A program made the translations under genes and the position numbers. Shown in pieces: positions 1 through 7,001 of a DNA stretch of 56,905 bases. The stretch lies in NCBI RefSeq assembly GCF_001311075.1, contig NZ_BBAD01000013.1:1-56905 (forward strand). Direction: 5' to 3'. The notes beneath the pieces were generated by a model. That model was not told where the DNA came from. It ran no database searches and worked only from the letters and a program-made list of their open reading frames with translations. The stretch's first letter is position 1. Each line of letters starts with the position of its first letter. This DNA comes from Secundilactobacillus similis DSM 23365 = JCM 2765 (GTDB lineage: Bacteria; Bacillota; Bacilli; Lactobacillales; Lactobacillaceae).

Positions 1-44
1 GGCAGTTCACGCAAATCAAACTTCACAAACTAAACAGAAGAATG

Positions 45-61
45 CTTACGCTGGACACAAG
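45..61 (+). repeat. 17-bp sequence repeated inverted at the window end
   Basis: CTTACGCTGGACACAAG occurs here and, as its exact reverse complement, at 56855-56871. The match goes on imperfectly for a few bases (ACAG follows both). Both copies lie outside the prophage, just downstream of minus-strand terminators or genes, so this looks like a dispersed chromosomal repeat of the host and not a prophage end. Confidence 0.5.
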
Positions 62-72
62 TAACAGCATAC

Positions 73-102
73 AAAAAACCAGCTCATCAACCGACAAGCT
101 GG
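73..102 (-). terminator. Terminator of the aminotransferase gene
   Basis: On the minus strand CCAGCT and AGCTGG form a stem around a 12-nt loop and are followed by a run of T. It lies about 30 bp after the stop codon of the aminotransferase gene. Confidence 0.75.
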
Positions 103-130
103 CTCTCAAGAACAATGACTGTTCTAGTGT

Positions 131-1168
131 TTAGTATTCAACTTTTTGGATCCAACCTTCTGGCGCTTCAACGTCACCGAATTGGATACCAGTTAAGGTG
201 TCATACAACTTCTGCGTAACGGGGCCAACTTCGGTCTCGCTGTAGAAGACGTGTAATTCATCCTTGTATTCGATCCCACCAATTGGTGCGATAACGGCAG
301 CGGTACCCATGGCACCAGCTTCGCTAAAGCGATCCAACTTATCGATGAAGACGTCACCTTCGATGGCTTTCATCCCTAAGTTATGTTCTGCTAAGTACAG
401 TAATGACTTCTTAGTGATACTTGGCAAAATTGAATCTGACTTTGGCGTCACGAATTCGTTATCCTTCGTTACACCAAAGAAGTTAGCTGAACCGGCTTCT
501 TCAATCTTGGTATGGGTAGCTGGATCAAGGTAGATAACGTCTGAGTAACCGGCCTTGTGTGCTTCGTCCCCTGGTAAGAGGCTCCCACCGTAGTTCCCAC
601 CGACTTTGCTTTGACCAGTCCCATGAGGGGCAGCCCGGTCATAGTATGACGTGGTGAAGTTGGTTGGCGTAACGCCGCCCTTGTAGTAGGCACCAACGGG
701 CATTGCAAAAATCGTGAAGATGTATTCTTGAGCTGGGTGAACCCCGATGTTACCACCGACACCGATCATCAATGGGCGTAAGTATAAAGTCCCACCAGTG
801 CCATATGGTGGCACGTAGTCGGCGTTCGCTTTAACCACTGACTTAACCGCTTCAACAAACTTGTCTTCTGGGAAAGCAGGCATCAATAAACGTTCGCAAG
901 ATTTGTGCATCCGCGCTGCGTTTTGGTCTGGACGGAATAATTGAATGTCGTTGTTCTTTGTCCGGTAAGCCTTGAGACCTTCAAAGTCCGCTTGGCCGTA
1001 ATGTAACCCGGTTGAACCTTCGCTGATATGTAAAGTTGCGTCTTCTGTTAATTCGCCGTCGTCCCACTTGCCGTCTTTCCAATGGGCCAAGAAACGATAT
1101 GGTAAATCCATATAATTGAAGCCTAAATTACTCCAATCAATTTCAGATGCTTTAGGTGCTTTTGCCAA
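131..1168 (-). CDS. ilvE: Branched-chain amino acid aminotransferase
   Basis: A PLP-dependent class IV aminotransferase that interconverts Leu, Ile and Val with their 2-oxo acids, using glutamate/2-oxoglutarate, in the cytoplasm. Seen in the sequence: full length (about 345 aa), the PLP lysine in GQSKVGGNYGGS (near residue 188), the EAGSANFF motif (near 224) and the RPLMIGVG region, all typical of BCAT. The open frame begins at a GTG (1177), but a TTG at 1168 has the better spacing (9 nt) from AAGGAG, so TTG is preferred. The gene is monocistronic, with its own promoter (1238-1266) and terminator (73-102). Family assignment is secure; the exact start is not. Confidence 0.93.
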   Translation of the reverse strand: MAKAPKASEIDWSNLGFNYMDLPYRFLAHWKDGKWDDGELTEDATLHISEGSTGLHYGQADFEGLKAYRTKNNDIQLFRPDQNAARMHKSCERLLMPAFPEDKFVEAVKSVVKANADYVPPYGTGGTLYLRPLMIGVGGNIGVHPAQEYIFTIFAMPVGAYYKGGVTPTNFTTSYYDRAAPHGTGQSKVGGNYGGSLLPGDEAHKAGYSDVIYLDPATHTKIEEAGSANFFGVTKDNEFVTPKSDSILPSITKKSLLYLAEHNLGMKAIEGDVFIDKLDRFSEAGAMGTAAVIAPIGGIEYKDELHVFYSETEVGPVTQKLYDTLTGIQFGDVEAPEGWIQKVEY

Positions 1169-1237
1169 AAAAACCACTCCTTATAGTTGCTTCTTAGACT
1201 TAAAATCAGTTGAGTTTCCCTCATTGATTTCTAATAA

Positions 1238-1266
1238 ATTGTAGTCTGAAACACCCGCCATGTCAA
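1238..1266 (-). promoter_or_regulatory. Promoter of the aminotransferase gene
   Basis: On the minus strand TTGACA, a 17-bp spacer and TACAAT give a near-consensus housekeeping promoter about 70 bp upstream of the coding start. The 345-bp divergent region 1178-1522 otherwise holds the promoter of the next gene and AT-rich sequence. I see no T-box or attenuator. Confidence 0.8.
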
Positions 1267-1460
1267 GCTCGCATTGGTAACTAATTTTAAATTTTCATAA
1301 TTATGGTGACTCAATCCACATTTTAACAGGGATTTTTAATCCGATTAATACTAATTTTAAACCGTCGTAACTAACTTGAACTAGTACACCGATTAAATTG
1401 TGTCATTTTTATAATTTAGTTTAAATTTTCGAGTTAAGCGGTTACACAAACGCACTTCTG

Positions 1461-1489
1461 CTGACGCTCCTAACTTTATTTGCTACAAT
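1461..1489 (+). promoter_or_regulatory. Promoter of the 109-aa hypothetical gene
   Basis: CTGACG, a 17-bp spacer and TACAAT precede the gene by about 35 bp and diverge from the aminotransferase promoter. Confidence 0.6.
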
Positions 1490-1522
1490 GGGGTAGCATT
1501 TGAAAGAAAAGGGGCAATTGGT

Positions 1523-1852
1523 GTGGCAAGTAATTCTGATTCGATCTATAACGTCCTGACCTACGTAAATCGGCATCCTGACCGGGTAATTTTTAATCCC
1601 CGGGACTATGCCAATACGGTGACGATTGGGATTCCTGACACCGTTCCGGTTGCTAACCAGGAACTCTATTTTCCAAGCAACCGCCTCAGTGTCAACTTAA
1701 TGACTGACGCCTTCGTTGGTGAGTATAGCGACCTACTCGACCACTTTTACGAATTAACCAAACAATCCAAACCCGATTACCGACATGTTTGGATCACAAC
1801 CGGTCACATTAGGCAGCAACAACTCTGGCTGCTTGATCTCTCATTTGAATAG
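1523..1852 (+). CDS. Hypothetical protein, 109 aa
   Basis: Not recognised. It starts with GTG about 8 nt after the purine-rich AAAGAAAAGGGG. The protein is soluble, acidic/neutral, with no signal peptide or membrane segment, and rich in aromatic residues in its second half (HVWITTGHIRQQQLW). Its own promoter and terminator make it a single-gene unit. It lies in the host flank. Confidence 0.75.
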   Translation: MASNSDSIYNVLTYVNRHPDRVIFNPRDYANTVTIGIPDTVPVANQELYFPSNRLSVNLMTDAFVGEYSDLLDHFYELTKQSKPDYRHVWITTGHIRQQQLWLLDLSFE

Positions 1853-1865
1853 TTAACTGACAACC

Positions 1866-1902
1866 GCACAACGACCATCATTCTTGATCATTGTGCTTTT
1901 TT
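1866..1902 (+). terminator. Terminator after the 109-aa gene
   Basis: GCACAA and TTGTGC pair around an AT-rich loop and are followed by six T, 14 bp after the stop codon. Confidence 0.7.
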
Positions 1903-1914
1903 GATGTTCCTAAC

Positions 1915-1950
1915 TAAAAACGGTGGCTTGCCAACTAGCAAGTCACCGTT
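1915..1950 (-). terminator. Terminator after the small membrane protein gene
   Basis: The stem AACGGTGACTTGC / GCAAGCCACCGTT (minus strand, one mismatch) is followed by a T run. It serves the minus-strand gene ending at 1983. Confidence 0.7.
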
Positions 1951-1982
1951 TAATCGTTTAATTAACACTATCTTTAATTGGT

Positions 1983-2186
1983 TTAACTAAATAAATTGCC
2001 AAAGGTCCAACTCCCTAACAGCACCAGTGCAATAATCACAAAGATGCCGATAAACGAGGACGCAAAAGCAAAGATGAGGCCGCCAATAATGACGAGGCCA
2101 ATTAATCGAAACAGCCACCCAAACAGACCGAAAAATAGGCGCAGTCCGAAAAAGACAATGATGCCCAAAACGATCAACGAAATCAT
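1983..2186 (-). CDS. Small hydrophobic membrane protein, 67 aa
   Basis: Almost the whole protein is hydrophobic: two or three membrane segments (residues about 2-22, 28-45 and 48-63) separated by short turns. There are no catalytic or ligand motifs. Similar tiny proteins are often annotated as membrane or stress-related in lactobacilli, but no specific function can be given. A ribosome site (AAGGAGAC) precedes the ATG. Confidence 0.65.
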   Translation of the reverse strand: MISLIVLGIIVFFGLRLFFGLFGWLFRLIGLVIIGGLIFAFASSFIGIFVIIALVLLGSWTFGNLFS

Positions 2187-2282
2187 AACGAGTAGTCTCC
2201 TTATTGTTGTAGTAAGGCTATCTTAACGCATTTTTTTGTAAATGGTGTGCCCTACTCAAGTCTTAAGAGATAATTATTAATT

Positions 2283-2798
2283 CTAACTTCGGTTTTGCCA
2301 CATTCGGTAAAGCTGTTTAGACATAATTGGCGTCTGCTTGACCATTTGTTGCGCAATCACAGACGTTTGATACTGCTGTTGAATCCAGGTACTTGGAAAC
2401 AAGGTGATGACGTTTAATAGTAGGAAAATCAATAAGTAGCGCACTAAAAAACTCGTAGCGGCCCCCAGCAGCGCATTCGTCAAATGAACCACTGGTAATT
2501 TCGTAATCATATTCAAATCCTTGCCAATGTGGCGAATGATGCCATACGTGACACTAAATAGCGCAAAAAAGATCGTTCCCGTTAACGCGCGAGGCACCGT
2601 AAAGAACTGACTCCCCGTACCAATCTTAGCCGTATACAACGAGTAAGCAACATCCGCCAGTTTATTGGCAAATAACATCGCAATGACCCACGCTAAGACA
2701 TAGGCAACTAAATGGATAAACACCGCCACAAAGCCGCTGTGATACCCCTGAATTAGCCCTAGCGCGAGGATGATAATAATAAGCCACGTAAAAATCAT
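2283..2798 (-). CDS. cvpA: CvpA family membrane protein
   Basis: 171 aa with four predicted membrane helices (about residues 2-22, 25-48, 70-92, 105-130), the topology and length of the CvpA (colicin V production) family, and a short basic C-terminal tail. In other bacteria the family is linked to colicin V export and envelope stress; its role in lactobacilli is unclear. A TGATTGGC-like signature is not visible, so the assignment rests on the overall pattern. It lies just before the tRNA pair used by the prophage. Confidence 0.75.
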   Translation of the reverse strand: MIFTWLIIIILALGLIQGYHSGFVAVFIHLVAYVLAWVIAMLFANKLADVAYSLYTAKIGTGSQFFTVPRALTGTIFFALFSVTYGIIRHIGKDLNMITKLPVVHLTNALLGAATSFLVRYLLIFLLLNVITLFPSTWIQQQYQTSVIAQQMVKQTPIMSKQLYRMWQNRS

Positions 2799-2826
2799 GC
2801 GAACCGTCCTTTACTCACTTAATTAA

Positions 2827-2868
2827 AAAACCGCCCTCCCTAAGTTTTTCAACTCAACGAGAACGGTT
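2827..2868 (-). terminator. Terminator of tRNA-Gln
   Basis: CCGTTCTC pairs with GAGGGCGG (with wobble pairs) across an AT-rich loop and is followed by TTTTTT on the minus strand, directly downstream of the tRNA gene. Confidence 0.65.
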
Positions 2869-2882
2869 CAATTGTTCAATGA

Positions 2883-2955
2883 TTGGGTATACTGGGCTCG
2901 AACCAGTAAATTACGGATTCAGAGTCCGCTGCCTTACCAATTTGGCGAATACCCA
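2883..2955 (-). tRNA. tRNA-Gln (CTG)
   Basis: A 73-nt cloverleaf on the minus strand. The acceptor stem is TGGGTAT/ATACCCA with discriminator A, the anticodon loop is CTCTGAA (anticodon CUG), and the T arm carries TTCGAGC. It reads CAG codons. CCA is not encoded. Confidence 0.92.
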
Positions 2956-3075
2956 ATAAGCTATCCGACAATTAATAAGTTTACCGGCTTGGTAAAAAAA
3001 TGTCAATAACTAATCCCAAATTCGGGACAAAATGCCCATCGTATTCAATTTACGTGAATATTCCCCGCAAGAACA

Positions 3076-3104
3076 TTGACTTTTGAGCAAAAATCGTGTA
3101 AATT
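3076..3104 (+). promoter_or_regulatory. Promoter of tRNA-Glu
   Basis: TTGACT, a 17-bp spacer and TAAATT lie about 45 bp upstream of the tRNA 5' end. Confidence 0.5.
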
Positions 3105-3147
3105 TATATATTGTGTTAAGCAACTAAATAGGCGTCATTGATAACCT

Positions 3148-3220
3148 TGCCCGCTGGTCAAATTGGTTAAGACGTCGCCCTCTCAAGGCGGAGTTACGGG
3201 TTCGATCCCCGTGCGGGTGA
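3148..3220 (+). tRNA. tRNA-Glu (CTC), prophage integration site
   Basis: A 73-nt cloverleaf: acceptor TGCCCGC/GCGGGTG with discriminator A, D stem GTC/GAC, anticodon loop CTCTCAA (anticodon CUC), T arm ACGGG-TTCGATC-CCCGT. It is intact, because the prophage core overlaps only its 3' end and restores the sequence. Its native terminator is now beyond attR at 56747-56786, and a phage-borne terminator at 3251-3288 replaces it. Confidence 0.93.
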
Positions 3221-3221
3221 T
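3205..3221 (+). other. attL core
   Basis: ATCCCCGTGCGGGTGAT, identical to 56724-56740. It covers the T-arm and acceptor 3' half of tRNA-Glu, a classic tyrosine-integrase target. The identity stops on both sides (left G versus A, right T versus A), which defines the crossover core. Confidence 0.9.
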
Positions 3222-3250
3222 TTCTGGAACATCTCTGAAGCTCCATATAA

Positions 3251-3288
3251 GCTCAAAACGCTGTTAAATCAACGTTTTGAGCTTTTTT
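3251..3288 (+). terminator. Phage-borne terminator downstream of tRNA-Glu
   Basis: GCTCAAAACG pairs with CGTTTTGAGC and is followed by TTTTTT, 30 bp inside the prophage. It differs in sequence from the displaced host terminator at 56747-56786 but occupies the same relative place. Confidence 0.85.
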
Positions 3289-3527
3289 ATTGCTCTTTCA
3301 ATCACCCTCAACGTCCAAATAGTTTGCACGAAGTTTGCACCTAACCCCTGTTTTGACCCCAAGTGCAAACTTTTTGGCCTCTCAGATGCAAACTCATCTC
3401 GAAATCCGTTCTCCCCCAAGGGGTACATCAATCGCAAAATTTCGGAAAATTTCAACTTTTTTATTTTTCCTACCATAATAAAGTAATTCGTGTGGTCATC
3501 TCATACCTACTCGGCGGAGGTGATCCA

Positions 3528-3665
3528 ATGAATGAATTCGAAGCTCCCTACTACGTTGCGCGCGGCAAATCGGTACTCGTCTTTATCAACGGCGACTTAG
3601 CCGGTCACTTTGACTACGCTGACGTGGAAACCGCTGAGCGGGTTGCTAGGGCGTTCAACGCATGA
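3528..3665 (+). CDS. Small phage protein, 45 aa
   Basis: Not recognised. It starts at ATG after GGAGGTGATCC (3515-3525), an essentially perfect complement of the 16S rRNA 3' end, which fixes the start. The protein is acidic and compact with alternating aromatic and charged residues (YYVARGK, DVETAERVARAF). It is the only plus-strand gene next to attL and is transcribed away from the tRNA; a terminator follows directly. Confidence 0.7.
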   Translation: MNEFEAPYYVARGKSVLVFINGDLAGHFDYADVETAERVARAFNA

Positions 3666-3701
3666 AAAAAGCCGTCCATCTCGATTGAGGTGGGCGGTTT
3701 A
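3665..3701. terminator. Bidirectional terminator
   Basis: GCCGTCCATCTC (3671-3682) pairs with GAGGTGGGCGGT (3687-3698), with A6 on the left and a T-rich stretch on the right. It separates the 45-aa plus-strand gene from the convergent operon 3704-5126 and can serve both. Confidence 0.8.
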
Positions 3702-3703
3702 GT

Positions 3704-4021
3704 TTAGGCAATAGCCTTATCGTATTTTACGGTGTAACTATCAGTTTTAACCCAGTTCAACCGGATTAAATCAAACAGCACAAATTTCAGCAAGTCGAGG
3801 TCTTCGTTTTCGCATGCATGTTCCAAGTCGGCTAGCGCTAAATCATTAACGCTGTTGGTAATGACGTCATCATAAAACTTGCCGAAATCTACGATAGTAA
3901 TCGTTTTGGATCCGTGAGTGTGGATTCCCTCACCGTCAAATTCGTTGTCTAAAGTAATGATCTTTTCAACGGGCACATCAAGCTGAGATACTACTTTCAA
4001 AAATTCATCTTTATTGGTCAT
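3704..4021 (-). CDS. Hypothetical acidic protein, 105 aa
   Basis: Not recognised. It is an acidic, soluble protein rich in Asp/Glu with no membrane segment. It is the last gene of the three-gene operon that starts at the operator-controlled promoter at 5176-5204 and follows the HTH gene by 5 bp. The context suggests a partner of the HTH protein (an accessory or lysogenic conversion function). No function can be assigned. Confidence 0.7.
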   Translation of the reverse strand: MTNKDEFLKVVSQLDVPVEKIITLDNEFDGEGIHTHGSKTITIVDFGKFYDDVITNSVNDLALADLEHACENEDLDLLKFVLFDLIRLNWVKTDSYTVKYDKAIA

Positions 4022-4026
4022 GATGA

Positions 4027-4689
4027 TTACTTCCCTTCGTTTGCTTTAGTAACTTTTTCCAGTGTGATGATTTGACCGGTATGCTCTTTTAACGGTTCCT
4101 TTGACCCACTATCGTAGGCATCTAACACCTTATTTACAGATGCCATGCCAGTAAGCCAAATTGGTGTGAGCGGACTATCCGTCATTCCAGCAACATCAAT
4201 CGCATCAATAACCTGTTGCTGTAGCTCAAAGTATGGGTATTCTGGAAAATCTCTGGTCGCTCTCAGCACAAATTTCATCAGATATTGGCCGGGACGTCGA
4301 TCAAAGTTCTCGATTTCGTGGCGCATGTAGCTAACGAAATCAGTGAGCCGCTTGTTGTGCCCATCTTTGTTGAGTAGCTCGGCGCTATGTTGCAGTAAGC
4401 CAAACAATTCGCCAAAACGAAATGACCGCACTCCCTCTACGCTGTCCTTAGCTAAATCAACGTCCTCGCCATTTTCGTACTTGGTCATTACCCGTTTAAA
4501 ATCGTCGATGTACATGCCACCGGCCTGAGCCAGCTTTGATGATAGGTCAAGAGTAAATGACTTGGCCTTGGTGTCACGACTGACGATGCTTTGTAAAGTT
4601 GATGGTGAGATGCCGTTCTTACTTGCAAACTCGTTCCGGGTGGTGCCAATTGCTTTTAGATACTGATCTAATGGTTTAACTTCTTTCAT
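4027..4689 (-). CDS. HTH-type protein, 220 aa, probable operon regulator
   Basis: The N-terminal region (about residues 8-60) has the pattern of an Xre-type helix-turn-helix (NEFASKNGISPSTLQSIVSR), followed by a roughly 150-aa helical domain I cannot assign. It is the middle gene of the attL-proximal operon; the operon promoter carries a perfect palindrome between -35 and -10, a natural target for this protein. By analogy with antitoxin or accessory-operon regulators it may repress its own operon. That is inference; the HTH is visible. Confidence 0.75.
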   Translation of the reverse strand: MKEVKPLDQYLKAIGTTRNEFASKNGISPSTLQSIVSRDTKAKSFTLDLSSKLAQAGGMYIDDFKRVMTKYENGEDVDLAKDSVEGVRSFRFGELFGLLQHSAELLNKDGHNKRLTDFVSYMRHEIENFDRRPGQYLMKFVLRATRDFPEYPYFELQQQVIDAIDVAGMTDSPLTPIWLTGMASVNKVLDAYDSGSKEPLKEHTGQIITLEKVTKANEGK

Positions 4690-4713
4690 GTGATTACCCT
4701 ACTTTCAATTTTG

Positions 4714-5126
4714 TTAGGCTGCTAAAACTGACTTGGGACACCAAACTTCGATGTCGCCGTTATCAGTAGTAAAGTTGATTAATTCAGCTTTTTCGGTTTC
4801 CCGAACTACGTTAATTGATGAAGTACCGTTAAAGATAAATGATGCACGTAAGTCGCCGTGCGCACCGGCAAAACTCTTTTTGATAACCCAGTTTGGAACG
4901 CCAAATGTGAAACCGTCTTTTGCTTGCCTTCGGCAACTTGGGTATCGTGTAAGATCTCTTTCAAACTGTCGACAAGTTCATCTTCGTTGAAGCCCTTTTC
5001 AGCAGTCTTAACGCCGTTCCAGATGTCTTTAAGGGCTAGCTTAAAAGCAATTTGGTAATCACCAACTTCGGCAACGATTTGACGTGCAACACTGTGAGCA
5101 ATTTTAAACATCAATGACTTTTTCAT
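4714..5126 (-). pseudogene. Frameshifted hypothetical gene, 137 aa if restored
   Basis: It begins MKKSLMFKIAHSVARQIV with a good ribosome site. The first frame runs on out of sense to 4806. The -1 frame from about 4925 reads DGFTFGVPNWVIKKSF and ends in WCPKSVLAA plus TAA at 4714, just before the HTH gene. The span is 413 nt, one short of a whole number of codons, so a single-base deletion near 4920-4935 (GAAGGCAAGCAAAAG, minus strand) explains it. No canonical slippery heptamer is present. The function of the intact form is unknown; it is the first gene of the operon. Confidence 0.7.
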
Positions 5127-5175
5127 GGCGATTACCTCTGCTTTCGTTTGTTGTTATCCCTCATCTACAGTTACT

Positions 5176-5204
5176 ATTATATACGCAATTGCGTATATTG
5201 TAAA
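5176..5204 (-). promoter_or_regulatory. Operon promoter with palindromic operator in the spacer
   Basis: On the minus strand: TTTACA (5204-5199), a 17-bp spacer, TATAAT (5181-5176). The palindrome ATACGCAATTGCGTAT (5181-5196, extendable to 5179-5198) fills the spacer and part of -10. A second half site (TGCGTATATT, 5211-5220) lies just upstream of -35. This geometry is that of a tightly repressed promoter. Confidence 0.8.
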
Positions 5205-5242
5205 CTCAAATGCGTATATTTTTTAAATTTATTTGAGCACGA

Positions 5243-5432
5243 CAAAAAAGCCACCCAACCCGACTAGGGGCTGAGCGGCTTTTAAAATATGTAGCCCTTC
5301 TTGCAGACCAGCAAGAAAGGAGGTAAACAATGAATAACACCAGCACTCTATGCACTGTATAGACGGCCAAGTCTATACGAGAGCGAAAATGTTCTTCACT
5401 TACAATCTGTAGTACATGATAACACACCAACT
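5243..5432 (+). other. Possible remnant of a second small-toxin locus
   Basis: This stretch has a hairpin (5248-5284), a strong ribosome site GAAAGGAGG (5315-5323) and a 10-codon frame starting at 5330 (MNNTSTLCTV). It then has a sequence (5389-5408) that nearly repeats the start of the toxin gene at 5572: ATGTTCTTCAC then TTACAATCT in both, but here a stop follows after seven codons. CACACCAACT at 5422-5431 is repeated at 5751-5760. It could be a decayed duplicate or the direct repeats of a type I toxin-antitoxin locus. Confidence 0.35.
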
Positions 5433-5571
5433 GTTATTTTCAAGAGATTTAAACTAATTTAGCAATATGCAACTCATGAAAGTATAATATTTTATTCATT
5501 CATGATACACTATTAAACGGACAACGCTTCAAGGTCTAGCCAACCAATAGTTGCCCAAAAGGAGGACGAGA

Positions 5572-5709
5572 ATGTTCTTCACAGTACTTACAATCTTGAT
5601 TCAGATGATGCCGCATCTGTCGCTTGCAGCAATTGAGCATGTGACAGTGATTGCATCTAGCCTAGTCGGAATAGGCTTTACTATCTATGATCATAGTCAT
5701 AGTAAGTAA
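5572..5709 (+). CDS. Fst/Ldr-like type I toxin, 45 aa
   Basis: A single hydrophobic membrane segment (residues about 17-37) ends in a short charged tail, YDHSHSK. The core VTVIASSLVGIGFTIYDH matches the Fst/Ldr pattern (T-x-I-A-P-x-x-V-G-x-x-x-x-x-F-D-x-W) except that the usual proline and tryptophan are Ser. AAAAGGAGG lies 9 nt before the ATG. A structured terminator follows (5728-5774), and a TATAAT on the opposite strand (5780-5775) could start an antisense RNA across the terminator. Known members are membrane toxins restrained by an antisense RNA. It lies between the late lysis genes and the attL operon, as a prophage cargo gene. Confidence 0.6.
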   Translation: MFFTVLTILIQMMPHLSLAAIEHVTVIASSLVGIGFTIYDHSHSK

Positions 5710-5727
5710 CATGAATTAATCCGTACG

Positions 5728-5774
5728 AAGCACAGGTAAGTGTGGGCAAGCACACCAACTAACCCTGTGCTTTT
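5728..5774 (+). terminator. Terminator of the Fst-like toxin RNA
   Basis: AAGCACAGG pairs with CCTGTGCTT, with an inner stem GTGTG/CACAC, followed by TTTATTAT. Confidence 0.7.
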
Positions 5775-5784
5775 ATTATACAGC

Positions 5785-5824
5785 AAAAAGCCAAGTACCC
5801 GCAAATTAGAACTTGGCTTCTTTT
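5785..5824 (-). terminator. End of the late (lysis) transcript
   Basis: GCCAAGT pairs with ACTTGGC, flanked by TTTTT on the minus strand (and TTCTTTT on plus), about 100 bp after the endolysin stop. It is probably bidirectional. Confidence 0.7.
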
Positions 5825-5921
5825 GACTGTTGCAAAATATGCAATAGTCGTACTATTTCCATTTTAGCAATGCTTGACTTTGTGTGGTTAGTGCAAAAAG
5901 TGCAACAACCACTTTGTTGAG

Positions 5922-7001
5922 CTAGGCGATGAACTTGTTAATCAGTTTGTTCCCGCTGATGTAAGTACCGTCAGCTAGCAGCAGTCGGCTGACCTCACCC
6001 ACCGCGACGACCTTAGCGACATCAAACTCCGTACCGGCTACATATTTCTGCTTGAGGTACTTGTCATCAAACTTTTTGCTGGTGTACTTGCCAGTCCCGC
6101 GCACCGACTTGACCACTTTAACGTGCTTTTTAGCGTTGGTGTAGTAAAGATTATTGATGTAGTCCTTGGACGCCGTGATATAAAGCCCGTTGGTCAGCTC
6201 AAAACGTGTGACCTTGGACGATCCCGATTTGACCAGTCGTTTGACGTGTAGCTGGGTCTTGGGCTTGTAGGTCTTAACTGCCCCTTTACCGCTACCGACC
6301 GCACTGGCCGTTTTGTAGGCGGCCACTTGGTACTTGGGGTAAATCCATGCGGGCGTCCAGTCAAAGTAGGTGCCAGTGTTTTTAGGCTTGAGAACCGTAG
6401 CACCACCGGCAAAGTAGAAGTCCGACCAGTTGACTGACACGTCAAACCGGCTCCCACTACCGAGGAACGTGGCGCTAGAAGTCCACTGCCATGAGTTGTA
6501 GTCGGAGTAGTAGCGTTTACCAGTCGCCGAGTAAGGATAGTTGGCAATCCAACCGGCACGACCAGAGTTGTTGATCGACACAGAGCTGACCCATGACCCC
6601 ATCGTGTAGAGGTCGTAGCGATAACCGGCCGCCTTGACGATTTCAGCAAATGCCTTAGTCGTGGCGTTGTTCTGCGCCCAGCCTCGATTGTAGCTCTCAA
6701 AGTCGCACACAAGGACGTGACCGATCGGCAAACCCGCCGCCTTAGCGCAGTTGACTGCAAAACGAGCTTCGGCCTGCGCGCCCGCTACCGTAGTAAAACG
6801 GGCGAAGTGATAGGCGTGGATGACTAAACCGACTGATTTGGCACGGGCAAGGTTCGCCTTAGCTAAGCCGTCTTGGAAGTAGGTGCCCTCACTGACCTTA
6901 GCGATGACCGCCTTAACCCCTTTAGCTTTCATAGCCTTAAAGGTGGTGGTTGAAATTGCTCCATTGTTGTTGGAAATATCGACCATGTCATACCGTGGCA
7001 T
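5922..7001 (-). CDS. Endolysin, GH25 muramidase
   Basis: Cleaves the beta-1,4 bond between N-acetylmuramate and N-acetylglucosamine to release progeny. A GH25 domain spans residues about 3-190: DISNNNG near residue 8, the catalytic DFE motif at 100-102 and a WQW near 165. The C-terminal 150 residues look like lactobacillus cell-wall binding repeats (DUF5776-like: RFELTNGLYITASKDYI, then RLLLADGTYISGNKLI). ATG at 7001 is chosen because AAAGGGAG lies 8 nt before it; the frame is open upstream to 7010. It has no signal peptide and overlaps the holin gene, so export depends on the holin. Confidence 0.93.
   Translation of the reverse strand: MPRYDMVDISNNNGAISTTTFKAMKAKGVKAVIAKVSEGTYFQDGLAKANLARAKSVGLVIHAYHFARFTTVAGAQAEARFAVNCAKAAGLPIGHVLVCDFESYNRGWAQNNATTKAFAEIVKAAGYRYDLYTMGSWVSSVSINNSGRAGWIANYPYSATGKRYYSDYNSWQWTSSATFLGSGSRFDVSVNWSDFYFAGGATVLKPKNTGTYFDWTPAWIYPKYQVAAYKTASAVGSGKGAVKTYKPKTQLHVKRLVKSGSSKVTRFELTNGLYITASKDYINNLYYTNAKKHVKVVKSVRGTGKYTSKKFDDKYLKQKYVAGTEFDVAKVVAVGEVSRLLLADGTYISGNKLINKFIA

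Noticed and set aside
4914-4935. -1 programmed frameshift in the attL operon gene (GCAAGCAAAAG)
   Set aside because: Not an X-XXY-YYZ site, and the zero frame runs 37 more codons; a one-base deletion is simpler.
5206-5430. 74-aa minus-strand frame over the toxin-like region
   Set aside because: No ribosome site, coding through hairpins and the operator region; the opposite strand has better signals.
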